From assembly GCA_003132405.1 (NCBI GenBank), contig PKXQ01000107.1, forward strand, positions 117,602-181,601: 64,000 nt of DNA. Direction: 5' to 3'. Under the pieces are notes generated by a model. That model searched no databases, was not told where the DNA came from, and worked only from the letters and a program-made list of their open reading frames with translations. A program made the position numbers and the translations under genes. Each line of letters starts with the position of its first letter. Positions within the stretch are counted from its first letter, which is position 1. The DNA is from Acidobacteriaceae bacterium (GTDB taxonomy: Bacteria > Acidobacteriota > Terriglobia > Terriglobales > Acidobacteriaceae). Shown piece by piece: positions 14,930 to 24,715 of this stretch.

Positions 14930-17287
14930 ATGACCGGAAGATCCACAACATTGCGCGCGAAACTTGGAATCGGGGTTCTGATCGTTTTCTTAGGTCTTCC
15001 CTTCCTTGCATCACACTCCGCGTCAGCGCAGTCTCTATAGGCGTCGAACTCTGCCGGGGATTTTTCCGCGACCGGTTGGAACACATGGGATATCGCGCGA
15101 CCCAATGCCATGGTTCATCTGTCCGACGGCATCGTATTAGATCTTTCTATCTATAACTCATACACCGGGCAGCCGCTCGGTCGCATACTTCTCAACGATG
15201 TCCAGCGCTTTGGCACCCATGCACCGGACGGCTCGTATTGCCTGGCACGATACAAACAGGGCGACTTCACGTACGAAGTCGAATTTGCGGTTCGAGGAAC
15301 CGGCGTTATCGCCCACGTCCATCCTCTGACCCAAACGGATAATCTTCTTATAGCTGAGTTTTCTTTTGATTTTGGCCATACCGGGAAAGTGGAAAAACAA
15401 GGTTCCCGCGTGATTGTCAGCGGGGAGGGATCGCATTTCTATGCCTCCTCACCCAATCCTGAGAAGCAAGAATCCAGTCTGTCCAATGAGCGCCGAATGG
15501 TATGGGATCTCAACGGCGACCGCTGGGTGATATTTTCAACCGACCCGAAGCAGACAAATTCGGAGGAAACTTCCCGGGCCCAAGTAGAAGAGATTCGTAA
15601 GACATATGAGAATGAGCGGGTCCGGAGTGGAGGACTCCTGGAAGACAGCGCGCAGGCCGCTTCCGATGCTGTCGCCTGGAACATTGTGTGGAATGCCAAA
15701 GGCCAGGTTCCGGTCGCAACCGTGGCGCGTGAATTCCCCACCGGAAGTGGCGTGGTGTGGGGAGGATATATACAAGGCGGTTGGGACGCGATCCAGGGTC
15801 TGCAAGCCGACTTACAATCGCCATCGATGGCTGAGGCGAGCGTCCTCGGATTGCTGCTGGATGCGTCCCCCAAAGGCTTCATTCCCAATGCCGCCACTGG
15901 CTGGGGTTTGACGGAGGATCGTTCCGAACCACCGCTCGCCGCATACGCCGCTCTGAAGCTGTATCGAGAGCATGACGACCGCCAGTTTCTGGAGGAGGCC
16001 TATCCAATTCTCTGCCGTTGGCATGATTGGTGGCCGACGGCGCGGGACGGGAATCACGATGGCCTGCTCGAATGGGGATCGACGCCGCCCGGCACGCAGA
16101 GCTTCCTCGATTTCACCAATCAGGAGATCGACGGTCTGAAGAGCGCATACAGGCGGCTCGGATTCGAACCGCCGTCGATTCAGTTCTCCGACATGGTGGA
16201 CAACATCAAAATGGCCGGGGACGAGAGCGGCCTGGACAACAGCCCCATGTGGGACGGAGTGAAATTCAACAAGCAGACTCACACGATGGAGCAGGACGAT
16301 GTTGGCCTCAGTTCCCTTTGGGCCCTTGACGGCTGGGCGCTTGCCGAAATCGCGCACATTCTCGGCCGCAGTCAGGAAGAACAGAAGTACCGCCAGGATT
16401 TTCATGACATGAGCGCCCGCGTCAACGAATTGATGTGGAGCGAAGCCGACGGTATGTATTTCAACCGCTCCTGGGACGGAACATTCAACAAGAGGATTTC
16501 GACAACCAACTTTCATCCCCTGCTAGCGGGAATCGCGAGTCCGGAGCGCGCCCAACGCATGGTGCAGCAATACCTGCTGAACACGCAGAAATTCTGGGGA
16601 GAATATGTCGTTCCGGCTACGCCGAGAGATGACCCAGCATTTAAGGATCAAGACTACTGGCGCGGTCGAATCTGGGGTCCGACGAATTACCTGCTCTATC
16701 AGGGACTGAAGCGGATTGGTCTGGACGATGTGGCGGCTCAGGTTGCCGCCAAAAGCACGTTGTTGTTTCTGAAGGAGTGGCATACTAATGGTCACATCCA
16801 TGAGAATTACAATACGATGCTCGGGATCGGGGATGACGTGGTGGGCAGTTCGGTTCGGTACTACGCCTGGGGAGGCCTTCTGCCGTTGACCATGGTGGAG
16901 GACCTGATCGATGTCGAACCGTGGAGCGACTCCGGCCTTCGTCTCGGGTCGTTGAGCGACCGGAATGTATCGGCGAGCAACGTGTGGATCGGGAAAGACA
17001 ACTACGACGTTTTCCTCGGTCCTGGGCTCCGCGTCATGAGGAACGGAAAAAAGCTGCTTGAAGCCGAGCATCCCGTCGTGCTGCGAAATGTTGTCTGGGA
17101 AAAAGAGCGCGTGCGCTTTAACGTTACCGCCAAGACTGATGGGCGAATTACGCTCTGCGGTTTTGGGGAGAATGAAAAAGTGCAGTGCGCTGCGTGTCTG
17201 GAAAAGAAATTGACTGCGCATGAGGGGAATTTGGTAATCGAGGTGGGACCTGAGGTCAAAAGCGTGAATTTGGTGCGCAATCCCTAA
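14930..17287 (+). pseudogene. GH63/MGH1-like glycoside hydrolase with in-frame amber codon
   Basis: A signal peptide starts at the ATG at 14930, behind GGGGAG, and ends in HSASAQS. Codon 37 (15038-15040) is TAG. The same frame continues without interruption to 17287, and a catalytic region begins soon after. That region is an (alpha/alpha)6-barrel of the MGH1-like / GH63 group: WGLTEDRSEPPLAAYAALKLY, DGLLEWGS, SLWALDGWALAEIA, YWRGRIWGPTNYLLYQ and the C-terminal YNTMLGIGDDV. Likely catalytic acids are in DGLLEWG and the C-terminal region. An internal start at 15110 would lack the export signal. It is a point-mutated gene, an amber-readthrough gene or a sequence error. Confidence 0.75.
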
Positions 17288-17330
17288 GGCCGACGCTCGC
17301 TAGAGGCACGCTCTGAATAGAGAATCGATA

Positions 17331-18707
17331 ATGGCGGAGCATCTTACATCGCCGTCCACCGATCGGCTGGAAAAGGCTGTCGGCAGCTTGACCTCGCTAC
17401 TGGGGCGACACGTCACAACGGCAACGGCGATCCGGGATCACCATAGCCACGGCGAGTCGTACCATCTACCCGCTCTGCCTGATGTGGTCTGCTTTCCCCA
17501 CACCACCGAAGAAGTCAGTGAGATTCTGAAAATCAGCGCGGCTCATGACCTGCCGGTAATTCCCTTCGGCGCCGGGACCTCCCTGGAAGGGCAGGTCAAT
17601 GCGATTCACGGCGGCATCGCGATCGATTTGCGTAAGATGAATAATCTGGTGCGCCTCGGCGTGGAAGACCTCGACGCGACAGTTCAGGCCGGTATGACGC
17701 GCCTTCAGTTGAATAAGGCTTTACGCGACACCGGTCTTACCTTCTTTATCGATCCAGGCGCCGACTGCACCATTGGTGGCATGGCTGCAACCCGTGCTTC
17801 CGGAACGACTGCCATCCGCTACGGCACAATTGCTGAGAATGTGCTGGCGCTAACCGTAGTCCTGGCTGACGGCCGCATTATCAAGACCGGCACGCGCGCC
17901 CGCAAGTCGGCGGCGGGTTACGATCTGACGCACCTTTTTATCGGCTCCGAGGGAACGCTCGGCGTCATCACCGAAGTTACGGTGAAGCTTCACCCGCTTC
18001 CCGAAGCCGTATCTGCGGCCGTCTGCTCATTTGAAAGCATTCGAGGAGCTGTCGAGACTGTGATTGAGACGATTCAGCTCGGCGTCTCGGTCGCCCGGAT
18101 CGAATTACTGGATAGCGTGCAAATGGACGCGGTGAACCGGTATTCGAAAACCAACTACCCGGTCGCGGCCACATTGTTTTTTGAGTTCCATGGATTCAAC
18201 GAGCGTCACGCCAATGATCAAGCCGCGTTCGTGGAGTCCCTTACCGCCGAACACGGTGGACGCGGATTCCAGTGGGCGACGCGGCTAGAGGATCGTGAGA
18301 AGCTTTGGGAGGCCCGGCACGCCGCCCTCTACGCGTCGCTGGCGCTTCGCCCCGGCTCGAAAGGTTTTGTAACGGACGTGTGCGTCCCCATCTCGCGGCT
18401 TTCCGAGTGCATCCTCGAGACCCTCGAAGACAAGCAGGACGCACCGTTTCCGGCAACGCTGGTCGGCCACGTCGGAGACGGCAATTTTCACATGATTTGT
18501 ATGCTCGATCCGAGCAGTGAAGCGGAGACCGACGCAGCTCATCGTTTGATGGACCGGATGGTAACCCGCGCACTGTCCATGGGCGGAACGTGTACCGGCG
18601 AGCATGGCATCGGCTATGGGAAGATGAACTACATGGCTGCCGAGCACGGAGCGGCTGTCGATGTTATGCGTGCGATTAAGCGCGCGCTTGATCCGATAAC
18701 CGCATGA
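17331..18707 (+). CDS. FAD-linked D-lactate/glycolate oxidase-type dehydrogenase
   Basis: This 458-residue protein is of the GlcD / D-lactate dehydrogenase (cytochrome) family. An N-terminal VAO/PCMH FAD-binding domain has PFGAGTSLEG at about 78-87 and DPGADCTIGGM near 141. The C-terminal cap domain has HVGDGNFH near 384 and GEHGIG near 426. It oxidises a 2-hydroxy acid and passes electrons to the respiratory chain. The C-terminus stops at DPITA; in the next frame the expected ending NRMNPGKMILP and a stop at 18731-18733 are intact, so one base is missing near 18697. Loss of about 12 tail residues may be tolerated. Lactate from deoxy-sugar breakdown would be a sensible substrate. Confidence 0.85.
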   Translation: MAEHLTSPSTDRLEKAVGSLTSLLGRHVTTATAIRDHHSHGESYHLPALPDVVCFPHTTEEVSEILKISAAHDLPVIPFGAGTSLEGQVNAIHGGIAIDLRKMNNLVRLGVEDLDATVQAGMTRLQLNKALRDTGLTFFIDPGADCTIGGMAATRASGTTAIRYGTIAENVLALTVVLADGRIIKTGTRARKSAAGYDLTHLFIGSEGTLGVITEVTVKLHPLPEAVSAAVCSFESIRGAVETVIETIQLGVSVARIELLDSVQMDAVNRYSKTNYPVAATLFFEFHGFNERHANDQAAFVESLTAEHGGRGFQWATRLEDREKLWEARHAALYASLALRPGSKGFVTDVCVPISRLSECILETLEDKQDAPFPATLVGHVGDGNFHMICMLDPSSEAETDAAHRLMDRMVTRALSMGGTCTGEHGIGYGKMNYMAAEHGAAVDVMRAIKRALDPITA

Positions 18708-18768
18708 ATCCGGGGAAAATGATCCTGCCATGACGCGAGAACGGAGAAACACGTGCAAGAGATAATTT

Positions 18769-19566
18769 ATGGCTGATAAACGTAAGACCGGTTCGAAATC
18801 CGCGGCAGTCTGGCCCAATCGATTCAAGGGGCAGGTGGCAGTTGTTACCGGAGCAGCTTCCGGCTTGGGGCAAGGAATCGCTCTGCGATTGGCACGTGAG
18901 GGAGCAAAAGTCGCGCTGCTGGATTTGAATCCGGAGCGGCTGCGAAACACGGTGCGAGATTTTAAGCGCACGGGTTTGGCGGCTTTTCCGTTTGTTACGG
19001 ACGTATCCGACGACGCCTCTGTGCGCTCGCAGATGGCGCAGATCGAGCAACAACTCGGCCCACCGGATTTGGTGGTCCACAGCGCTGGCATTGTGGGGCC
19101 AACCAATACGTTTATTGTCGACTATCCGGTCGAGGCCTTTGACCAGATCTATGCGGTAAACCTCCGCGGCTCCTTCCTGATGACAAAATACGCGGTGGCG
19201 GCCATGCTTCCGCGGAAATCAGGCAGCATCCTTCTTATAGCGTCCGTCGCAGGGAAGGAAGGAAATCCGATGATGTGCGGTTATTCTTCCACGAAAGCGG
19301 GCGTCATCGGCCTAGTGAAGGGCGTTGCGAAGGAGTATGCGGAGCAAGGGATCACGGTGAACGGCCTGGCTCCTGCCGTGGTTATGACTGAGATGGTCCG
19401 GCAGACCGCGCCGGAACAGGTGGCTTACATGACGGCCAAGATTCCGATGAAACGGCTCGGCACGATTGAAGAAGTGGCCGCCATGGCCACATTTATCGTG
19501 TCCCGCGAGTGCAGTTTCGCCACCGGCTTCACTTTCGACCTAACCGGCGGGCGCAGCACGTACTAA
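18769..19566 (+). CDS. SDR-family dehydrogenase
   Basis: This 265-residue classical short-chain dehydrogenase has cofactor motif TGAASGLG, a structural HSAG in place of NNAG, the catalytic Ser of IASVAG, and YSSTK for the Tyr/Lys pair. The preference for NAD is suggested by an Asp (LLDLN) at the end of the second strand. It begins about 60 bases after the FAD-linked oxidase, on the same strand, and ends before a strong hairpin. Relatives include 3-oxoacyl reductases and deoxy-sugar-acid dehydrogenases. In this neighbourhood a 2-keto-3-deoxy-L-rhamnonate (or fuconate) 4-dehydrogenase role, as for LRA5, is plausible but unproven. Confidence 0.85.
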   Translation: MADKRKTGSKSAAVWPNRFKGQVAVVTGAASGLGQGIALRLAREGAKVALLDLNPERLRNTVRDFKRTGLAAFPFVTDVSDDASVRSQMAQIEQQLGPPDLVVHSAGIVGPTNTFIVDYPVEAFDQIYAVNLRGSFLMTKYAVAAMLPRKSGSILLIASVAGKEGNPMMCGYSSTKAGVIGLVKGVAKEYAEQGITVNGLAPAVVMTEMVRQTAPEQVAYMTAKIPMKRLGTIEEVAAMATFIVSRECSFATGFTFDLTGGRSTY

Positions 19567-19576
19567 GAGCCGTGCG

Positions 19577-19615
19577 AACAACCGGGAGACTTTCGTCTCA
19601 GCCCGGTTAGTTGTT
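19577..19615 (+). terminator. Hairpin after the SDR gene
   Basis: AACAACCGGG pairs with CCCGGTTAGTTGTT (one bulge), and AGAC/GTCT can form a nested inner stem. It lies 11 bases after the stop of the SDR gene and would end the rightward operon. No T-run follows, so termination may need a factor. Confidence 0.5.
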
Positions 19616-19805
19616 ACCTGACTTATGCGCGTTCCTCTGAGTTGAGCAGGAATGACCGAAGCGAACTTGAGTTCGAAAACCACCGTTACGGTTACGCCCA
19701 GTAAGATCAACCCTTGCGAAACTCGCGCTGGATGATGATTCCGCGAACATATCAGAAAATCCAATAAACATGCGGCTTCGCGCATACTATCTCGACCATG
19801 CTTGT

Positions 19806-19825
19806 GTGCATAAAATTCTATGCAC
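19806..19825. promoter_or_regulatory. Palindrome GTGCATA-N6-TATGCAC
   Basis: A perfect 7-base inverted repeat with a 6-base spacer sits between the converging SDR and GH31 genes, which are otherwise separated by 285 bases without a gene (19616-19900). It could be a protein-binding site or part of a terminator. No function is shown. Confidence 0.3.
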
Positions 19826-19900
19826 GAATTGCCCCGTGTTTTCAATAGCTTACGGCTGGGCTCGGCGAAATGGGGAAGGCGTTCCCAGCTCGGAGAGAGT

Positions 19901-22585
19901 TCAAATGTGCATAGGTGAGGTGTTAACAACTTCCAGCGTAAAATCGGCGCTTGAGAACAGGACGTGCAGCGTATGGCGGTCCGTACTCAGCCACCATCCC
20001 TTCTTGTGCAACTCGTAACCGATATCGTCGATAGCTTCGAGGCTGCTGCCGGAAAGCTCCACACTCTTCGGAGCGGCAGACGCAGGAAGAATAATTTCGT
20101 AGTTCATCAGTTGTGGCGAACCGGTTCCGCGTACCTCGATGCGTGAAGACTGTTGGTCAACGGAAGCTTTCGAGCCGTCAGCCAAGGTGAACTCGTCGTG
20201 GAAATCGACGTTAGACGGGACGATCCGCCATGTCAGACTGTTGCCCAATGTTCGATAATTCTGGCCTGCCAGGTCGCTAGCCAATGTTTCCGTCGCGGAG
20301 TCGATCAAGGGAATGATGCTGCCGGCACGCAACATGATCGGAATACGATCTAATGGCGCCGGAACTTCGACTTGTCGGCCTCCCTCCAGCAACTCGCCAG
20401 TCCAGTAATCCACCCACGCTCCCTTCGGCAGGTAGAGCGATCGAGTGGTGGCACCTTGCGCGATCACCGGTGCCACCAGGATCTTTGTACCTAACAAATA
20501 TTCGTTCTCCGCTTGCCATGTCATCGGATCGTCAGGATATTCGAGCATCAGATGGCGCATGAGGGGCAGCCCATCCTGGTGCGCTTCCTGGGCATACGAA
20601 TAAAGATATGGAAACAGCGAGACGTGCAACGACGCGTATCGGCGAAACAGATCGGTAGTTTCAGAGTCGAACCAAAGATCGACTGCCCACTTGGGTTGGT
20701 TCCACTTGTGGTCGCGCATGATCGGGCATAATGCGCCAAACTCGAGCCAGCGTATCCAGAGTTCTTTTGAAGTTCCGCCACTCTGAATATCAGGTCCCCA
20801 GATCGAGAAGCCCGAAAAGCCGGCGGATATGCCCGCGGATACCAGCGATGGCAGTCCAAGATTCGGATCCCAACTCGGATACTGGTCGCCTCCCCACAGC
20901 ACTGGAGTGTAACTTTGAGAGCCCGCATAGCCTGACCGGGAAAACTCAACCACATCCGCCTTTGCTCTATGTGCAGACTCGTAGCTTACTCGGTGGTAAA
21001 GAAGGGGATACAAATCCTTAATCTCGATGCCGCGTTTTCCGATGGCAAAGCGGTCGGTGTCGCGGGTTTGCTCGCCGAAGTCTTCCATCCAGCCGTCAAA
21101 GTCGTATTCAACGACGCTCTTTTGCTTCATCATTCCCCACCAGTCGGCGGCTTGCGGTTTCGTGAAGTCAACTTTGCCGGTTCTTAAACCCAGGAAGTCA
21201 AAGGAAGAAATCGATTTTCCGTCGGGACCCAAGACGAAATTTCCTTCGCGCTCACCTTGCTGATAAATGGGGTTGGGATAAGGGTAGGGTTCCAATCTCG
21301 AATCGACCCAGGAATTAGTGTAGACCAGAACTTTGAAACCCATCTTGTGAAACAATTCAGCAACGCCGCGTGGCGGCCCATAAAAACCAGTCGTCCACAA
21401 AGGCCAGCCAATGTTTCCCGCGGGATCGACTAGGTCTTGAATCCACAAGGCGCTTACAGGAATTCCAAGGTCTCGCAAGCGTTGCGCTTCGCCGAGAGCG
21501 CCTTCATTGTAGAAGACCCCGAGGTCGTGAAGACCCTTCGTCACGTTGACCCATACTCCAAAGGCCCACGGCGGCGGCAAGGGCGTTCGACCGGTTAGGC
21601 TGGTGTAAGACTCAATGACTTCCTTCGGACCACTCCCTACGAAAAGATACAAATCTGTAGATGGAGCCGGAATCTGTACCGATACTTCTCCTTGCTCCGC
21701 TCTCATCAAGTCGAATGTGCTGGGCCAGGTTGTATCAAGATAGAGCCCGATACCCTGTGGGTTAAACAAGAAAGGCACAGGAACATAAGTCCAATTGTGT
21801 CCGATTTCTCCCGGTTCGTTTTTCCGACCAGGGCCACGTTTCATCGCCTCTAACTCTTTGCCGAAATCGTCCCCTGGCCCCAACGTGGTCTTTATGCCGT
21901 CAAGCTGCGTTTTGACAAAACGTTCTCCCAATCCGAAGAATGGCCCCTTGCCGGCGAAACTCAAGCCCAAATGCGAGTCACTTCCAGCCGGAAACGCCGC
22001 AATGGAAAGGCGAATTATATTTCGCGTAACAACCGTAAGTTCAACGTTGGCATTTTCGGACGAACCGGGTACGGTCCCCTGGATGATCCACCGGTCACCA
22101 TCCTTTCGCACCCCGCGAACCCTGGTAAGTGCACGTGGGGGAGAATTGGTTGCGTTACTGTCGGAAGCGTCCCACCAAATAGCAGGGTGGGATTTCGTCG
22201 GCGCAAGCTCCCACCGCGCCCCAGTCTTCTTATTGATGAGCCGAAGCCGCCAAGTTGATTTCTCCACCTCGAACTGCCAGAGATCAGTCTCAAGATGCAA
22301 CTGCTGCGCGGTTTCGGTCTCCGACACTTTGACGGCACGCAACTCTCCCTTAAGAAGTTGCCCGCCGCTCATATGACTCGGGCGAATGGCGTCGCGCCCC
22401 AATTCGGTGAACATGTCTTTCGATTCTTGCGATGACGAATAACGTTGGGTGTAAGCCGGCTGAGTTTGCGCTTGTCCCACGCCCACCGCGGCAAGGATCA
22501 ATAATGCTAACGTTGGCACTCTAGTTGCGCGCCGCTTGGCGCACATGCACTCACACATGGCAACCGCCTGGGGTCTGAAGTTCAT
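19901..22585 (-). CDS. GH31-family alpha-glycosidase, exported
   Basis: This is an 894-residue protein. A signal peptide follows a basic, cysteine-rich N-region (hydrophobic core near 24-38). An N-terminal beta-sandwich (about 80-330) precedes the GH31 barrel. The nucleophile is Asp502 in GWMEDFGE and the acid/base is Asp567 in WGGDQYPSW. The DFGE and GGDQ versions are closer to the YihQ sulfoquinovosidase branch than to maltases (which have DMNE), so substrates other than maltose should be considered. C-terminal beta-domains end the protein. It is monocistronic or read after the damaged alpha-galactosidase/TonB genes, 97 bases downstream of them. Confidence 0.9.
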   Translation of the reverse strand: MNFRPQAVAMCECMCAKRRATRVPTLALLILAAVGVGQAQTQPAYTQRYSSSQESKDMFTELGRDAIRPSHMSGGQLLKGELRAVKVSETETAQQLHLETDLWQFEVEKSTWRLRLINKKTGARWELAPTKSHPAIWWDASDSNATNSPPRALTRVRGVRKDGDRWIIQGTVPGSSENANVELTVVTRNIIRLSIAAFPAGSDSHLGLSFAGKGPFFGLGERFVKTQLDGIKTTLGPGDDFGKELEAMKRGPGRKNEPGEIGHNWTYVPVPFLFNPQGIGLYLDTTWPSTFDLMRAEQGEVSVQIPAPSTDLYLFVGSGPKEVIESYTSLTGRTPLPPPWAFGVWVNVTKGLHDLGVFYNEGALGEAQRLRDLGIPVSALWIQDLVDPAGNIGWPLWTTGFYGPPRGVAELFHKMGFKVLVYTNSWVDSRLEPYPYPNPIYQQGEREGNFVLGPDGKSISSFDFLGLRTGKVDFTKPQAADWWGMMKQKSVVEYDFDGWMEDFGEQTRDTDRFAIGKRGIEIKDLYPLLYHRVSYESAHRAKADVVEFSRSGYAGSQSYTPVLWGGDQYPSWDPNLGLPSLVSAGISAGFSGFSIWGPDIQSGGTSKELWIRWLEFGALCPIMRDHKWNQPKWAVDLWFDSETTDLFRRYASLHVSLFPYLYSYAQEAHQDGLPLMRHLMLEYPDDPMTWQAENEYLLGTKILVAPVIAQGATTRSLYLPKGAWVDYWTGELLEGGRQVEVPAPLDRIPIMLRAGSIIPLIDSATETLASDLAGQNYRTLGNSLTWRIVPSNVDFHDEFTLADGSKASVDQQSSRIEVRGTGSPQLMNYEIILPASAAPKSVELSGSSLEAIDDIGYELHKKGWWLSTDRHTLHVLFSSADFTLEVVNTSPMHI

Positions 22586-22681
22586 AGGTCACGTCGCGAT
22601 AATATGCCGGTTGGGGCTGTCTATCAGTTAAAGTTCTGTTGTAGCCGCTCGCCTCAGCTACGCAGAGCGATTCGAATCCGC

Positions 22682-23339
22682 TCACTTCTTTGCCAAAACC
22701 AACTGCACACTGTGGTCGCTTGATCCTTTATCGAAACTCTCCTTTGGAATTCGCAGCAAACCGCGGGAGTAAGTAAACGAATGAGAGGGCAAAGTCTTTC
22801 CGTCAACCTTGACCGCGTGAGGCATTCTCGCGAGGTAAGCGCCGAAGTCCCCAGGCTCCTGCAAACTCACCACAATGCTTGCGCCCTTGCGCTCCACCGA
22901 CACCAAAGCGGCTGGGCCTAGATACTTGTCCAAAGAACCAAAAACGGCAACGCCCTGATCGACGGGCACAAAAGTAAATAAATCGTGACCAAACTCGGAA
23001 AGGTTGATTGCAAGCTCTGGCTGCTTCGAATTCAGAATGCTGACCGTTCCGGTGCTGCGTCGGTAGACTGCGATGGTGCCTTCGGCTCGTGCCGGCTGAG
23101 TTGGCTCGACCAGCCCCCTTGCGTCCTGGGTCCTCACGACCCCGCTCACGGTCTTCGCCGATTTGTTGACGTTAAAGACCGCGACCATGGCCGCCTTCAG
23201 ACCGGGGCGAGTGATTGTTCCAAACACCTTCAGCGGCACCGGCTCAAGAGATGGATCCCTGAGCAACAGGTCTGACGTCACCATTCCGGACCCGTCCAGC
23301 ATCAACAAGGGACCGTGGTTCGGGACGTTGCAGACTGTC
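22682..23339 (-). pseudogene. Alpha-galactosidase-like (GH36/Sip1 type) C-terminal remnant
   Basis: About 215 residues of the end of a carbohydrate-active enzyme, entering in the phrase NVPNHGPLLMLDGSG, then SDLLLRDPS, VPLKVFG and AVFNVNKSA, with a beta-rich C-terminal domain. This order is like the end of Sip1-related alpha-galactosidases (GH36 group). The catalytic barrel is missing. Upstream the sequence switches, around 23310-23340, to the 5' part of a TonB-receptor gene in a different frame. A deletion has therefore joined the two genes. The family call is tentative. Confidence 0.5.
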
Positions 23340-24249
23340 TTATGCGCTCGCCCTGGTAGTCGCCAAAGAAAAACAGCTTATTTTTAATGATCGGGCCGCC
23401 GATCGAACCGCCATATTGATTGAATTTATACGGCAGTTTGATGGGAGAAAATGGCGGTGTAGCGTCCAGGAAATCATTGCGAAAATATTCGAAGAGACTG
23501 CCGTGAAAGCTGTTGGCGCCGCTGCGGAGGTGCGCATTGATGACTCCGCCCAGAGCTCGCCCGTACTCCGCGCTGAAGTCACTGGCTAGAACCTGGAACT
23601 CCCCTACCGACTCCAGATTGGGCAATATATCGACCGAACCGGCAGCCGCAGGAACCACGTCCGCACCGTCGATCAGGAAACTGTTCCCAGCACTGCGAGC
23701 GCCGTTGATGTTGTAGAGACCCGTCGAAACGCCCGGCGCCAGGGCGCCTTGAGCCGCCGGCGCCACTCCGGCAACGAGGAGAATGAGGTTCTCGAAGTTT
23801 CTGCCATTGAGCGGCAGGTCCTGAACCAATTTCTCGGGGATCACGCCACCCAGAGTGGAAGTTGTCGTGTCTATGAGCTGTTGCGCCAGGCCGACAACTT
23901 CCATCTTTTCCTTTTGCGTACCGGGCTGCATTACAAAGTTTGTTGTAATAGTTTGCCCGATCGACAGGACCAGGCCCACTTTGGACTGCGGCTGAAAACC
24001 GGCATGACTCACGTCGATCTTGTATTGTCCTGGCAATAGATCGGGGACCGAGAACAGCCCCGCCGAGTCCGTCACGACCGTGCGACTGATGTTCTTCCCC
24101 ACATCCGTAATGCGGACCTCCGCGTCACGCATTGCCGCCCCCGAACTATCGGTAACCTCGCCTGTCATTGTACCGGTGGAGACTTGGGCGCACATCCAAA
24201 CCGGGACAACCGCTAATACTGCCGTCACAAGAAAAAGCTTAAGTTTCAT
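23302..24249 (-). pseudogene. TonB-dependent receptor (Oar-like), 5' third only
   Basis: A signal peptide is followed by a carboxypeptidase-regulatory-like domain (about 25-105: GTMTGEVTDSSGA, then LPGQYKIDV), a plug domain with DLPLNGRNFENL, and the start of the barrel (SAEYGRALGGVINAHLRSGAN, LFEYFRND, NKLFFFGDYQGE). Full members have about 1100 residues; this one ends after 315, where alpha-galactosidase sequence begins. It cannot form a barrel. The receptor would have imported an oligosaccharide, and the alpha-galactosidase piece suggests which kind. The upstream 24250-24715 holds no gene and should contain its promoter and that of the rightward SDR gene. Confidence 0.85.
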
Positions 24250-24715
24250 GATCCGCGCCTCGCAACGATTTTCAAGTCAATTCTGCTACGTACTCGGAAC
24301 AACCGTCACGACTGCATGTCGATCATTCTCTCGCTTTAGCATTACTTCTTCCTTTTTGCGCTTCCTCATTCTTACGGGTTCTTTTGCATCCAAGATGCTC
24401 TCTGTGGTGCAAGAAGCATCTCGCAAACAAACAGGTCAGTTTTTACACCCTCCAGCCCGCTGCGTTCAACCTTACCGTTTTACGGAATTTAATTACTTCT
24501 TTACATTTATTCACAACACAAAAACGGTTGTTGTTTTCGCAATGGGCGTTTCAGATCAGTGTAGACTGCGTTTGCCCTGATTCACTCGTAAGGCCTCTCA
24601 TCAACGGCCTGGTGAACCGAGATTCGCCTGCGGCGGCGGATATGGTTGGCGCGAACGAGCGACATAGCTGGTGACCGCGAGCAGCGCACAGATTCGATCA
24701 GAAAGAGTGGACCAG

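Noticed and set aside
15110-15112. Internal ATG as the real start of the GH63-like enzyme
   Set aside because: It has no ribosome-binding site, and the same frame upstream encodes a perfect signal peptide interrupted only by the amber codon.
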